Shown here: in pieces, positions 1 through 9,984 of the stretch
Position numbering within the stretch: position 1 is the stretch's first letter
Layout of the letters: each line of letters begins with the position of its first letter
NCBI GenBank assembly: GCA_032433595.1
Contig: JASWJB010000323.1
Span: forward strand, 1-50,293
Length of the DNA stretch: 50,293 bases
Direction: 5' to 3'
Source of the DNA: Conoideocrella luteorostrata
Taxonomy: Eukaryota; Ascomycota; Sordariomycetes; Hypocreales; Clavicipitaceae
Translations under genes and position numbers: made by a program
The notes under the pieces: model-generated
Database searches by the model: none
What the model was told of the DNA's origin: nothing
The model's input: only the letters and a program-made list of their open reading frames with translations

Positions 1-135
1 AAAAAAAAAAAAGAAAAAAAAAGCATTGAGCCGTCTAGTCACAAAAAATTGTTCTTAATGAGTACATAAAACACGTGGTAGTAGACTTTAAAAACGAAGC
101 AAAAAAATTCGCCTGGAAAGCATCGTGGAACGAAT

Positions 136-219
136 TGCTCCCGGCAGGGCTTGAACCTGCGACCTTCGCATTACTAACGTTTATTAGTACGAAGCTCTAA
201 CCAACTGAGCTACGGAAGC
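136..219 (-). tRNA. tRNA-Ile (anticodon AAT) with a 10-nt intron
   Basis: On the minus strand the sequence folds as a complete cloverleaf. The acceptor arm GCTTCCG (219-213) pairs with CGGGAGC, the D stem is GCTC/GAGC, the anticodon stem is TCGTA/TGCGA, and the T arm carries GGTTCAAGCC. The discriminator is the A at 136. The loop CTAATA...A puts anticodon AAT at 185-183. A 10-nt intron (about 181-172) sits directly after position 37, the canonical place for eukaryotic tRNA introns. Mature length would be 74 nt. It stands alone, about 1 kb upstream of the first protein gene. Confidence 0.93.
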
Positions 220-1217
220 TTTCTGGGCTGATGAAATGTCTTTCGTTATTGACTTTCATAAGCCTGCCTTTGTAAAATTTCTTTCTATGGAAGATTGATC
301 GAACTAAAAAAAACCATTTCTGCGATAGCGACAGTAATATACGCTTCTCCATAGCTCCATGGGGCGGCGGCAAGACAAAACAATCCAACTCGTGCCGGAT
401 TGAGTCTGGGTTCATTGTATGTACAGCTAAGTCCGAGTCGCCCGAGCCAAGCCCAGGGTTAAGACATGTTCTACTCTACATGATGGCGACATATTCTGGA
501 TAATAGGCTTGGTCGTACCGCCGTTGTACTACTCCGTAGTCAAGGCCAGACTACATAATGTGGCCACTCCTAACCCTACATTTACCTCAGAACTTGGACT
601 GAACCAATAACTAATACGGTACGCATATTAACTAATCTTGACCACCACTTATGCATCATGGACCCTGATCACGGATACTGCTTGAGGAGTTTGAGCTACC
701 CGCTGCAGTAGAGTTCTATCGTCGGTGCCCAATGTTTTTTTACCTATCCATCTCGCTCTTTAGGAATCTCTTTCAATAAGGACTAGTTTGGCGCCAATAG
801 TTGCAATACCAACGCCCAAAATGACGCGGTCCCCGAGTGCTCTTAGAAATCCCCCAATGATTCCACACCTCTGCCGTCTTCTGCCCCCTCACTATGCCGC
901 TTTTAGTCCCAATGCTTATTCCACCCACTACACGGAGCATGATGATGTCGGGGGCTTACATTGCGACACGCTCATTACCAATTGGCGATATTTTGCAATC
1001 GGAGCAGTTTCCTTAATGGTGTCATGATCCGAACATGTATATATAGTGGCTGGTGCCCTCTGTGATGATGTGTTAGTTCCAGCGACAGAGACAAACTCAG
1101 CTCGCGCCTTTACCGGAACTGATAGCCAGCTTAATACAAACCACAACGAACGGAACCATTCTTTGCCAAAAGCCCTCACAATCCAATCCAAAAGTCCAGT
1201 TTTAAACATTTGAAAAC
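220..1217. other. Intergenic region upstream of the alpha/beta hydrolase gene
   Basis: I see no supportable gene here; the open frames lack any recognisable protein and have no codon pattern resembling the neighbours. The stretch contains one copy of TACTCCGTA at 530-538, a word recurring through the non-coding parts of the window, and a TATA-like box before the next gene. Confidence 0.6.
1038..1046 (+). promoter_or_regulatory. Probable TATA box of the alpha/beta hydrolase gene
   Basis: TATATATAG lies 172 bp upstream of the start codon at 1218, leaving room for a 5' leader of roughly 140 nt. It is a sequence match only. Confidence 0.4.
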
Positions 1218-2105
1218 ATGGCACCTGTCACGTCCATATCCTACATCGAGGCCAACGGCGCCAAAGTATTCTACAGACAAGCCGGTCCGGCCAGCGCCGC
1301 ATCTCCAACCATCTTACTCCTCCACGGATTCCCATCGTCATCCCACCAGTTTCGAAACCTGATTCCCCTTCTTGCTGACAAGGGCTACCGCGTCATTGCG
1401 CCAGACTTGCCTGGCTTTGGCTTCACCACCGTCCCCGCTGATTACGTCCACAGCTTTGACAGCCTCGGCACGACAATCGACGCATTCACGGCAGCGCTGG
1501 CCTTGCAGAAGTACGCCATCTACATATTTGATTACGGCGCCCCCACTGGCCTGCGCCTGGCTCTCAAGAACCCCGACAAGGTCGTTGCTATTGTAAGCCA
1601 AAACGGCAACGCTTATGAAGAAGGTTTTGGGTCCGAATTCTGGGCCCCTCTCCGCAAGTACTGGGCTTCCGGCGCGGAACAGGACAGAGATGCGATCCGG
1701 GCCGCCGCTCTCAACTTTGACGCAACAAAGTGGCAGTACACAAATGGGGCGTCCAAACCTCACGAGATTCAGCCAGAAGCATACCATCTCGACCAGGCGT
1801 TGATGGAACGCGAGGGCAACAAAGAGATCCAGCTGGACTTGTTTTACGACTATCGCAACAATGTCGCCTTGTACCCTGAATTTCAGGAATATTTTCGCCG
1901 TTCCAAGGTACCTGTTCTGGCCATATGGGGCAAGAACGACACCATCTTCGTTCCGCCAGGGGCAGAGGCTTTTAAGAGAGACGTTGAGAAAGTGGAGGTG
2001 AAGTTTGTTGATGCTGGGCACTTTGCGATGGAGACCAATGAGCACGAATTTGCTGATTCAATGCACGTTTTTTTCGAGAAGTTTGCGGTTTTCCAAGGAT
2101 TATGA
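1218..2105 (+). CDS. Alpha/beta hydrolase, epoxide hydrolase / dehalogenase-like
   Basis: Single-exon, 295-aa cytosolic-type enzyme with no signal peptide. The oxyanion-hole motif HGFP is at residues 36-39. The nucleophile elbow reads IFDYGAPTG, placing an Asp (D105) where esterases have Ser, which is the epoxide hydrolase/haloalkane dehalogenase pattern; the elbow usually reads HDWG in those families, so FDYG is a variant. The likely catalytic acid is D241 (WGKND) and the His is H268 (DAGHFAME). The order and spacing match the family, so hydrolysis through an ester intermediate on Asp is expected; the substrate cannot be told. The gene is convergent with the SDR gene, with 143 bp between stops. 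The start at 1218 begins directly before the conserved strand. Confidence 0.88.
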   Translation: MAPVTSISYIEANGAKVFYRQAGPASAASPTILLLHGFPSSSHQFRNLIPLLADKGYRVIAPDLPGFGFTTVPADYVHSFDSLGTTIDAFTAALALQKYAIYIFDYGAPTGLRLALKNPDKVVAIVSQNGNAYEEGFGSEFWAPLRKYWASGAEQDRDAIRAAALNFDATKWQYTNGASKPHEIQPEAYHLDQALMEREGNKEIQLDLFYDYRNNVALYPEFQEYFRRSKVPVLAIWGKNDTIFVPPGAEAFKRDVEKVEVKFVDAGHFAMETNEHEFADSMHVFFEKFAVFQGL

Positions 2106-2248
2106 AGAATGAGTTATAGATTGAACTATAGAGCGATACAATCATGAATGAATGCGTCCGCAATTCCCTTTTTTTTTTTTTCTTCCCGTAACGCCGTGCA
2201 TTTTAACAAGGTGCGAAACCGTACATGGCTCATGAATGAGACATTGCA

Positions 2249-3564
2249 TCAAATTATTATCCCAGCTTCTCGCAGCTTCGCAAACGCCTCATGCCAGCCC
2301 TCCACGGGATCTCGCTGCTCCTCGAATCCAAGAGACCGCAACCGCTGCGGACTGAGCTGCCGATCAAACGTGAGCCACCAACCCACGCTATCAAGCTGAG
2401 CAGAGCCAGCTCCCACACCTGCAGTCAATGCTTTCGATAGTCCCCGTTCTTCAAAAATGTGCTTGTACCTGGCGACGTACTGTCCCGGCTTCAGAGCCTT
2501 GCCGTCCGTCTGCGGGCCCGAACCAACCAAGCCGAACCATGCAGCAATCTTTGGCCACAACTCGCCGTACGTCACCGGCGTATCGCTGTCGACCATGTTG
2601 ACGACCTTCTGTCCATATTTGTCGGGGTTGAGAGCCGCGTGGATGGAGATGCGACCCAGCATCCGCCCAGAGACAGGCGTGAACTTGCAATTAGCGGCTT
2701 CATCGCATCCTGGAAACGGCACTTCCACTCTATTAGCTGCCTTGTCGGATCCAGGACTGACTCCGTGGTTGTGAGCGTAAAGCGAGAGATACTGTGCCCA
2801 GTGCAACGCGAGCGAGTATCCGGAGCCATTGGGGCTGAACCCGACGACAGCATCTGGACAGACTTCAGTCCATGTCCAGACACGGCCGTGACTAGCCTCG
2901 GTGAGTATCTGTCGGAACCGAGGGTAGGCAACTGTTTTGGCATAGTCCTCGGGAAGTTGGTCTGCGAGTTTCTCCTCCAATGGTGCGGCGAATGACCCGC
3001 CGGGAACATAAATTCCGTATCCCTAGAAAAGGATTAATGATCCAATCATCGTGTGAGGCGGTTGATCGACAAGCATACCCGAGTGCCACCACTATATGTG
3101 ATGGACTTCAAACACGGAGCTACAATGTTCAAGGCACCTGCGACTCTTCGCATCATATCGCAGTTCAGCCGACTCTCTCTGATGTGGTCCTCGCTGCACG
3201 CATTGAAAACTATAAACAATTAGCAGCAGAACTGACACCCGGCTATAAGTCTCTGCTCTGGCGCACCAAAGTAGAAAGCATGAGTAATTGTGTCCGCCCC
3301 AGACACTTGGTCCTTTAAAACGCAGCCGAGGTCCTCTTGGGTTCCTTCGAGCAGATTCACACCAGAGACGATCTGCAACTCTGGACGATCGACGGAAGCA
3401 CCCGCGAGACAAAGATCCGTTTCGGATACGGGACGGTTAACAATGGCCGTGACTTTGGAAAATGTGCCGATGGGAGAGTAACCCGAAAGAAGTTCGCTCA
3501 AGACCGACCAGCCGAGTAGGCCGCTTGCGCCAAAGACAACGGCATGCTTCGGTTCCAGAGTCAT
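2249..3564 (-). CDS. PRISE-like SDR (NAD(P)-binding epimerase/reductase-like protein)
   Basis: I read three exons: 3564-3239, 3193-3079 and 3022-2249, giving 404 aa. The introns (3238-3194, 45 nt; 3078-3023, 56 nt) have GT-AG ends and a CTAAT branch point in the first. The N-terminal Rossmann motif GASGLLG is at residues 12-18. Later GGTRGYGIYVPGG, WTEVCPDAVVGFSP and SLALHWAQYLSLY fit the fungal branch of the PRISE family (progesterone 5-beta-reductase/iridoid synthase-like). The Lys and Tyr usual in the active site of plant members are not evident: the T-K-x-Y site reads T-R-G-Y and the FYY site reads FRQ. Oxidoreductase activity and substrate are therefore uncertain. The start was chosen at 3564 because it directly precedes the beta1-GxxGxxG segment; an upstream in-frame ATG at 3621 would add 19 unlikely residues. 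Confidence 0.85.
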
Positions 3565-4728
3565 TATTGGTAGATAACGAGGATGATTGCATGAAAATGT
3601 GGTTTCAAAATAAAAACGCAAGAAATAAGAATGATAACATATGTATTAAATAGATGGATTCTCTGTTTGCGTGGATTAGCAGTTGCTGTAATTTCGCTAT
3701 TGGGGGACATCCACCAAACTATGCGCGACGCTAGCACTGACGCCGAATGATCCTGTATGGTGTCAAACTGACTCATTTTAGCGGGTGCGATACTAAGAGA
3801 TGGGATGTCAGCCGCATTTTCCATCGTGAAATGCATTCAGGGTCCTTGCTAGCAGTGGTAGCATACTCAAGCGATGGTATTTAATGTGTTTTGGCTGCTG
3901 GAAGAGCGTTTGAGCAACGTGTTCACAGACCGTGATATAGTCCCAGTTGTACAATTAGCAGCGACTAGGAAGCGCCTAGAATCAATTCGCCCAGATTTAC
4001 TTTTGGTATGTATTGTCAAGCCTAAACTTGGCGTCGTACAAGGGTGAACAACTGCCAAGAATTCGGCTCGGCTCACTCATCCATGCCTTTGGCGACACGA
4101 GCCTCATCCGAACAAAGTAAACAACATTCACAGCAAGTTCACGCCATGCGTCATCCTCAACAGCGAGAACCAGGATTGCCACGATTGCCACGGTTTTCCC
4201 CAGCGGGCCACGCAAAAACAACCAGGCCGCCAGAGCCCCATCACGTCAGGTCTATGTACCACAATTCTAATCTGCCCGTTGATGCGTCGATCGGCTCAAA
4301 CATGCACCGACCCTGACAGACTCCCCCAACAGCCACGCAGTCGCGGTACACACCATTCCCCCAATGCCCTCACAAACGGACCAGCTGCAATTTCTTCGCA
4401 AATCTCCAAGCTGCGGGTTACGCTGAAACCCCACCAGCCCTCAATAAATCAATCCCGACGGTGGGTGGTGCGTGGTGCGGGGTGGAAAGGGCCGAGTCGT
4501 GACGTGATCGTGGAGTGGGATGGCTGGAGCTCCTCGGACGGATGGATTTCTAAGCAAATCAACTATCAGCCAGCCTCTCCCATTGACAAGGTAAATTACC
4601 AAGCCAAATCATTATTAAACGGACATCGAAGTATGGAGTAGCCCCGTGTTAGAAGCGACCCTTCTTCCCTTCCCGGAAACACGTATATAAAGCCACCCTC
4701 CGAATCGTAGTCCCGCCTTTGGAGGAAC
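3565..4728. other. Divergent intergenic region between the SDR and GST genes
   Basis: About 1.15 kb separating two divergently transcribed genes. No coding sequence, RNA gene or repeat was recognised. It probably holds both promoters; a TATA box is visible on the GST side. Confidence 0.6.
4684..4690 (+). promoter_or_regulatory. Probable TATA box of the GST gene
   Basis: TATATAA lies 39 bp before an ATG at 4729 and 81 bp before the ATG at 4771. The position would put transcription start near or after the first ATG, which favours 4771 as the main initiator. Confidence 0.45.
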
Positions 4729-4770
4729 ATGACAGCACGCCTCGCACAGCTAGCCAATCAAATCACCAAA

Positions 4771-5818
4771 ATGACCACCAAGACCGACATCACCCTGTAT
4801 ACTTCTCAGACGCCCAATGGCATAAAGGCGTCCATTGCGCTCGAGGAGCTCGGTCTTCAGTATGAGGTGAGGCCGTAGCATGCACCTGTCCTGTTTACGA
4901 AAACGCAACATTTTGCCGCATTTGTACTCACCAAAACAAATACTTAGGTGCACCATATTAAAATGATGGAGAACGAACAAAAAGAGCAATGGTTCCTTGA
5001 AATAAATCCCAATGGCCGCATCCCCGCCATAACGGATAAGCTGCCCAATGGCCAGACGATCCGTGTGTTTGAGAGCGGCGCCATTTTGGAGTATCTCGTA
5101 GATACGTACGATAAAGACCACAAAATTTCATACCCTCGAGGTTCGCCGGAGCATTGGGAAGTGACTAGCTGGGTGAGCCCCCTCGTCCCCTTCCACGTAT
5201 AGTCTCGTCTTGGGGCCATTTGACGGTGCTAATGAATTTGGGTGTCAGCTCATGTGGCAGATGGGCGGGCTTGGCCCCATGCAGGGTCAATCGAATCACT
5301 TCAAGAGTATGCGTGCTTCTAGTAGCTCCATCGAATGGTTGCAATGTAGCACTGCTAACTGATGCCGTAGGATATGCTCCTGAAAAGATCCAGTACGGTA
5401 TTGACCGCTACGGCAACGAGACGCGCCGTCTATACAGAACCATGAATGACCATCTCGCCAAGGCACCCCATGGGTTCCTTGTCGGTGACCGCGTCACCGT
5501 TGCTGATATTTCGTGCTGGGGATGGGTTGCCTCCCATAGTATGTTGTCTCACTTTTGTACCATCATGGCTTTTTATCCTGTGGTTCATGCTAACGAGATT
5601 TCACAGCCTGGTCTGGTGTTTCCCTCGAGGAGTTCCCTCATCTCGAGAAATGGCTAAAGAAGCTCCTCCAACGTCCAGGCTTCGAAAAGGGTCGCCATGT
5701 ACCCAAGCCTCACACTGCATTCGACAATGACGCCTTGACGGAGGAGGAGCTTGAAGCAAAGTCTGCCGCGACGAGGGGCTGGGTGCAAAGTGGAATGGCG
5801 GCTGATGCCAAGAAATAA
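4771..5818 (+). CDS. Glutathione S-transferase, Ure2p-like
   Basis: Five exons: 4771-4866, 4948-5172, 5249-5306, 5371-5538 and 5607-5818, giving 252 aa; all four introns are GT-AG and keep frame. The N-terminal thioredoxin-like fold reads DITLYTSQTPNGIKASIALEEL, then NPNGRIPAI with the cis-proline and FESGAILEYL, the glutathione gamma-glutamyl binding site. The all-helical C-terminal domain contains VADISCWGW, a GST N-capping-box region. This layout matches the Ure2p-like/fungal GstB group, which conjugates glutathione to electrophiles. An in-frame ATG at 4729 would add 14 residues. Its stop lies 85 bp from the stop of the convergent decarboxylase gene. Confidence 0.92.
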
Positions 5819-5903
5819 ATACTTGCAGGATATGTTTATCACTTGGCTGGGAGTTTGTATACGTTTGCGAATCAATTGTTAACCACTTCGACTAATTGTC
5901 CGT

Positions 5904-7558
5904 CTATGCTTTAACAACGGCTAGTTTTCCTCTTGCCGGAACATTCTCCTCCCTCCCCACAGGAGGAAGTCCTTCCAATTTAACCCCTTTCTGGAATATC
6001 AGGCAGTGACTGGATCCTCCAAAATGGAACATGCCCAAGTCATCACCTTTCTTCAAATGCTGGCCCTCCTTGACAGTGATCTCGCACGTGCTCACCTCAT
6101 CCATCCCAATTCCAATGAACGCCAGAAGCCCAATACTCGGGTTATCTGCCTCGAGCACAATGATTGCTCTCGTAGCCAAAGCAGACAAGTACCCCTGCGC
6201 AACGGTAATGCCTTTCGTATCAATCTCGCGAACTGTAGGGTCCCCAACGCCCTCGAAAAGCGGTTCGCTGAAATAAGTGCCGTCTTCCACAAATGCGCGC
6301 TTCACTGTTCCCGAAATGGGGGAATGCCAGCGATGATAAGACAAGGCGGATAAGAAAGCTTGATAGATTGTTCCGCCAACGAATTCGTGCGCCAAAGGGT
6401 CATGGGCTAGCATGTCGAGGAGAGAGTATGGCTGGCCCTTGGCGAAGAATTTATCGCGGAGCCTAACGCCATGTTCAATATTGTAGACTTTGGATTCGCA
6501 GGCGTTGGCGATGACGTTGTCGTCAGAAGGTGAAGCCACTGGGCGCGCGGAGTCGTGGACCCTGCGTGTGAAAAAGTCTTGCAGTCACCATGAGTTAGCA
6601 TTGACAAACAAAGCGATATAAACTGCGCATGTAGTGAACCTACCGTCCCAAGATTTGAAGCCCATGTGCTTGGCAGTCGGATCGCACACAAACATCTCCT
6701 CAAACTTCATGTTCGACTTATATGGCGCATTGGCAACCTGCAGCATATCCTTGGTTCCGGTTTCTCCAAACCAGCCCAGCTTATGATCTCCCAGCACAGA
6801 CGCCGACTCTGGTGTCTTACCAACAATATTAGGGCTTATCTCTTGAAAAGTTGCATCAAAGAGGCAGAAAACAAAAGAAGTTTGTCAAGCTCACCTGTAA
6901 GAACTTTCCCCATTCGTTCAAGACTTTCTTGATGGCCGCATTTACGTCCGGATCCAGAAACGCAGCATGGCCACTACATCATCGTCATCAATCATCATGA
7001 TTAGCATCACTGTCCATAGAAACAAAACCGAGAAGAGTCCTCATATATCAAGGATTCTCTTACCTTGGTGTTCCCATTTGATAATCCAGTATCGCGCAAA
7101 ACGGAACCCCTACCATGCCTACACTCTCCGCCGCTTCCGTCCATTCCGGCGCTCTTGTAACGATATGGTTCAACACCTGCAGCATGTGCTCATAATTGCG
7201 AATTTGCTTCGTTCCCGTCGGATCTTTCCAATATGGATGCTTCCGGGGAATTTCATCAAACATTTGCACAAAGTACATGTAGATTCTCGTGTTGCTCTCG
7301 ATGAGGTGCTTGAATTCCTTGAGGGCAGGCGTGAGCTTTTCGCCCTTTTGAGAGTCGACATGCTTGGTTACGTTGGACAGGTATTTGCGATGGACACGGT
7401 GATCGGCGGGGAGCCAAGCACCGGGTCTGTACATGTCGATTAGCTTGCGGTAGAAGAGGGGAAGCCAAATAGGGTAGGGGCATGTTAGTGGTAGAGGCTT
7501 ACTTGTGGACGTGGTGATGATGTGGAATATGGTGATGGTCGCCGTGCTGAGTGACCAT
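5904..7558 (-). CDS. PsiD-like decarboxylase (phosphatidylserine decarboxylase family)
   Basis: Five exons: 7558-7503, 7426-7064, 6973-6895, 6815-6644 and 6577-5904, giving 447 aa. The N-terminal part (PGAWLPADH, TPSGHAAF, DDFFTRR) is the domain that precedes the catalytic region in the soluble fungal branch of this family. The catalytic part has YHRWHSPISGTV, a STCEITVKEGQH stretch and GDDLGMFHFGGSS. The Gly-Ser pair in GGSS (about residues 411-412) is the expected autocleavage site that creates the pyruvoyl group. Length and motif order match fungal L-tryptophan decarboxylase PsiD (about 440 aa) more closely than mitochondrial Psd1, and there is no targeting peptide or membrane segment. The N-terminus is unusually His-rich (HGDHHHIPHHHHVHK). 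An aromatic amino acid substrate is inference from family similarity; no kinase, P450 or methyltransferase gene lies nearby. Confidence 0.88.
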
Positions 7559-7675
7559 TTTGAGTTATTGAAAGGCCTGCGAGGGAACAATTGATGTGAA
7601 CAAGAAATGAGGTCAGGTCGGGTCGAAGCAATTGAATCAATTTGCCAGCGGTATGCCACACCGGCCATAGCCAGA

Positions 7676-7682
7676 CTATATA
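7676..7682 (-). promoter_or_regulatory. Possible TATA box of the decarboxylase gene
   Basis: TATATAG on the minus strand, 118 bp before the start codon at 7558. Sequence match only. Confidence 0.35.
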
Positions 7683-7699
7683 CAGATGACGCTCCCCAC

Positions 7700-8616
7700 C
7701 CCATGCCGCTGCTGCCGTCTTACACCGTTAAGCTCGGAGCTCGGCACCGCTCCATCACGCCGCACCGTCATCGATGATGTAAATACCAGACTACAGGCCA
7801 GGGTCAACAAAAAAATAGAATCTCAAAAACCGCTCAACGAAACACCATTCGTCAGTTAACAAGCACATCTCCAGTTTCATATAACACTATTTGCAAATAA
7901 ATTTTGGATATTGTGACTCTACTTGTTCCATCATTGGTCGGAATCTATCCTCCAAGAGGGGGTATCTATACACAGAAGAATCTGAAAATCAGAAAAGTAC
8001 TCCTATCTCTTCCACCAGGGGCTAAGTTGGCCCTGGATATACCACCCTATTTGCATATTGTTACTAAGCAACAAATGCTTTATAAAAAGAAGTGAAATTA
8101 ACAATTCCGTGCGCCGACAACATCGGATATGCCATAAACAATCTCTCCGAGCAATACATGCGATATGAGTGTATCCGTGTTAGGTACAGATAGCATTCAG
8201 AAAGTACCAGAGTTATAGTGGGATCAATATCCATATGGTAAGAAATGTAACGCACACCCAAGGTTGGGGGATCGTGGTGCGGTGTCGCATGCCTGAGTAG
8301 CCCCCTTTATTCATATACCATCGGATCGATAACAGAGGGTGAAGAACGAAGAGATTGCGGTTAACAGTCGTCGCAGGATTCACCGCGGAGCGGCGCCGGC
8401 CAAAAAATTCACAAATGAAACCAAAAAGTCGCTAAGCTTGGCAGCTGGGAAGTATGTTGCGGATGAAATAACACAAGGCTGAGATCGGTAACTATAAAAT
8501 CACTATTCGTAAAATCGTAACGGTTCAGGTGAGGGTGTCGTGGCCGGGAATACTGTCATGGGGCTGAAGTTCGTAATCCCACTATGCCACCACATCGGTG
8601 GCTGTAAGAATACATG
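7700..8616. other. Intergenic region between the decarboxylase and TeaR-like genes
   Basis: It contains the decarboxylase promoter on the left and the 3' side of the TeaR-like gene on the right. Small open frames (62-65 aa) show no family features. Nothing else was recognised. Confidence 0.55.
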
Positions 8617-9984
8617 CTACATTATTACGCAACATCCACAGCCAGCCTTCTTCTTCTTCTCCCCATCCTGCTCGGCATGTACTATGGGTTCGATGTCTTG
8701 CGATTGAGAGATGGGTGGTGGGATAGGGGTTTTCGGGCTCGTCACGGGGCTGACTAGTGGTTTGTCGGAAATTTTTGGCATCGTCGAGTATGAGCTTTGC
8801 TTCGGGCTTTTTGTTAGGCCCGGCTTAAGCGGCCAATCGCCCACCTGCTGCGGGTTTTCTTCCTCCTCTGCCACATGTTCTCGTTCTTGCGGTTGGGGAA
8901 AGTCGTGGTCGTTGAGAGGTCGGAATTCCCGATCGTAGGCGTCGCCAAATTTGCCCTCCTTCTCCCACTGCTCTTGTCTCAAACGTTTAGCTACAGTAGG
9001 CAGAAGCTGTTGATCCGGAGGCAATCGAGGGTCCGGTTTATACGAGTCAAATACCCAGAGCGGATCTCCTTCAGGTTGATGGCCAGCAGCAAACGACTCT
9101 CCTGATCGGGTGACAGGACGAGTTCCACTTCCCTCTTTGTTGGATCCAGACCTGGTTTTTGGTCTGCCAGTAATCGTGCTGCTCTTTGACGCCGTGGAGG
9201 ATTTCCGTGGAGTGTTCTTTCTCGGAGAGGTATCGGTTACAGGTCTTTTGGCATTGACCATTCTGCTGTTGTTATTTGCCGTTTCCAATTCCTTAGTGGA
9301 AGCGCTAGCGCTTCGGGAGCGTGTTTTGGGGTACGCGATCGTGTCACCTTCTGCAGAATCGATTCGTCGAATAGCAGGAGAGCCGCGTTCTAGAAAGTCC
9401 TGCGGGATGGGGGCAGGACTGATCTTAGCCACCGGAATCCTTGTTCCTCCTTTGACACCTTGAGGTGTAAAATAAGCATTTTCTATTTCTTCCGCAATCT
9501 CCTCTGGAGTTCGCAAATCCCAGCACGGTGAAGATGGTGTCTCTTCACGCTGCGCTATGGTGGCCGCAGCCGCATCGTTTCGGGGTCGACTTTGACCATG
9601 ATCAATTGACTGCTGGCCTCGATGACGTCGCTGCTTACTCGAAGCTCGGACTCTGGGTATGATGAAGCCCGCGGCTTGCAGCTCTTGACTTTCGATTTTG
9701 GCCAGTTTATCTCGATGAATCCATTTGGAACTCTCCTCGCTGTACTCCAAACCTAGAGTTTGCTGGATATGTCGTTTGCGTTCGTCTGTAGGGTGCTGCT
9801 TTGAGTGCAGGGCCCAGTCGGAAGAACTTCCGTGGCCCAATCGCGGTTCAACAGGCAATGATGGTGACAATGCGCCGCTGCCATCTCCTGGTTTCCCCCA
9901 CCTAGCAGCATTGAGATTATCGGCGGAGTGCATTTTCCGAGCCCCAAATTCCATGTTGTTGCTTTGTCCGTAAGAGGACGACAT
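8617..9984 (-). CDS. TeaR/Mod5-like cell-end marker anchor with CaaX box
   Basis: Uninterrupted 455-aa frame. Most of it is low-complexity and charged (Ser/Pro/Arg-rich linkers), typical of a disordered scaffold. A conserved block near the C-terminal third, around DPLWVFDSYKPDPRLPPD and the following RLRQEQWEKEG, matches the region shared by Aspergillus TeaR and fission yeast Mod5. The protein ends KKKKAGCGCCVIM: a polybasic patch plus the CaaX box CVIM, predicting prenylation and plasma membrane attachment. TeaR/Mod5 anchors the kelch protein TeaA/Tea1 at growing tips and links microtubule ends to polarity. Upstream on the same strand, 10171-10075 looks like a 5'-UTR intron (GTGAGC donor, GCTAAC branch point, AAG acceptor). 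Family assignment is good; function is by homology. Confidence 0.82.
   Translation of the reverse strand: MSSSYGQSNNMEFGARKMHSADNLNAARWGKPGDGSGALSPSLPVEPRLGHGSSSDWALHSKQHPTDERKRHIQQTLGLEYSEESSKWIHRDKLAKIESQELQAAGFIIPRVRASSKQRRHRGQQSIDHGQSRPRNDAAAATIAQREETPSSPCWDLRTPEEIAEEIENAYFTPQGVKGGTRIPVAKISPAPIPQDFLERGSPAIRRIDSAEGDTIAYPKTRSRSASASTKELETANNNSRMVNAKRPVTDTSPRKNTPRKSSTASKSSTITGRPKTRSGSNKEGSGTRPVTRSGESFAAGHQPEGDPLWVFDSYKPDPRLPPDQQLLPTVAKRLRQEQWEKEGKFGDAYDREFRPLNDHDFPQPQEREHVAEEEENPQQVGDWPLKPGLTKSPKQSSYSTMPKISDKPLVSPVTSPKTPIPPPISQSQDIEPIVHAEQDGEKKKKAGCGCCVIM

Noticed and set aside
1338..2045. 235-aa minus-strand open frame
   Set aside because: It lies wholly opposite the alpha/beta hydrolase gene, whose motifs are clear; it is a shadow of that gene's codon bias.
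7700..7780. Sequence resembling part of a 5S rRNA (GTTAAGCTCGGAGCTC)
   Set aside because: Only a short resemblance; the conserved A, B and C box spacing and the paired ends of 5S rRNA are not present.
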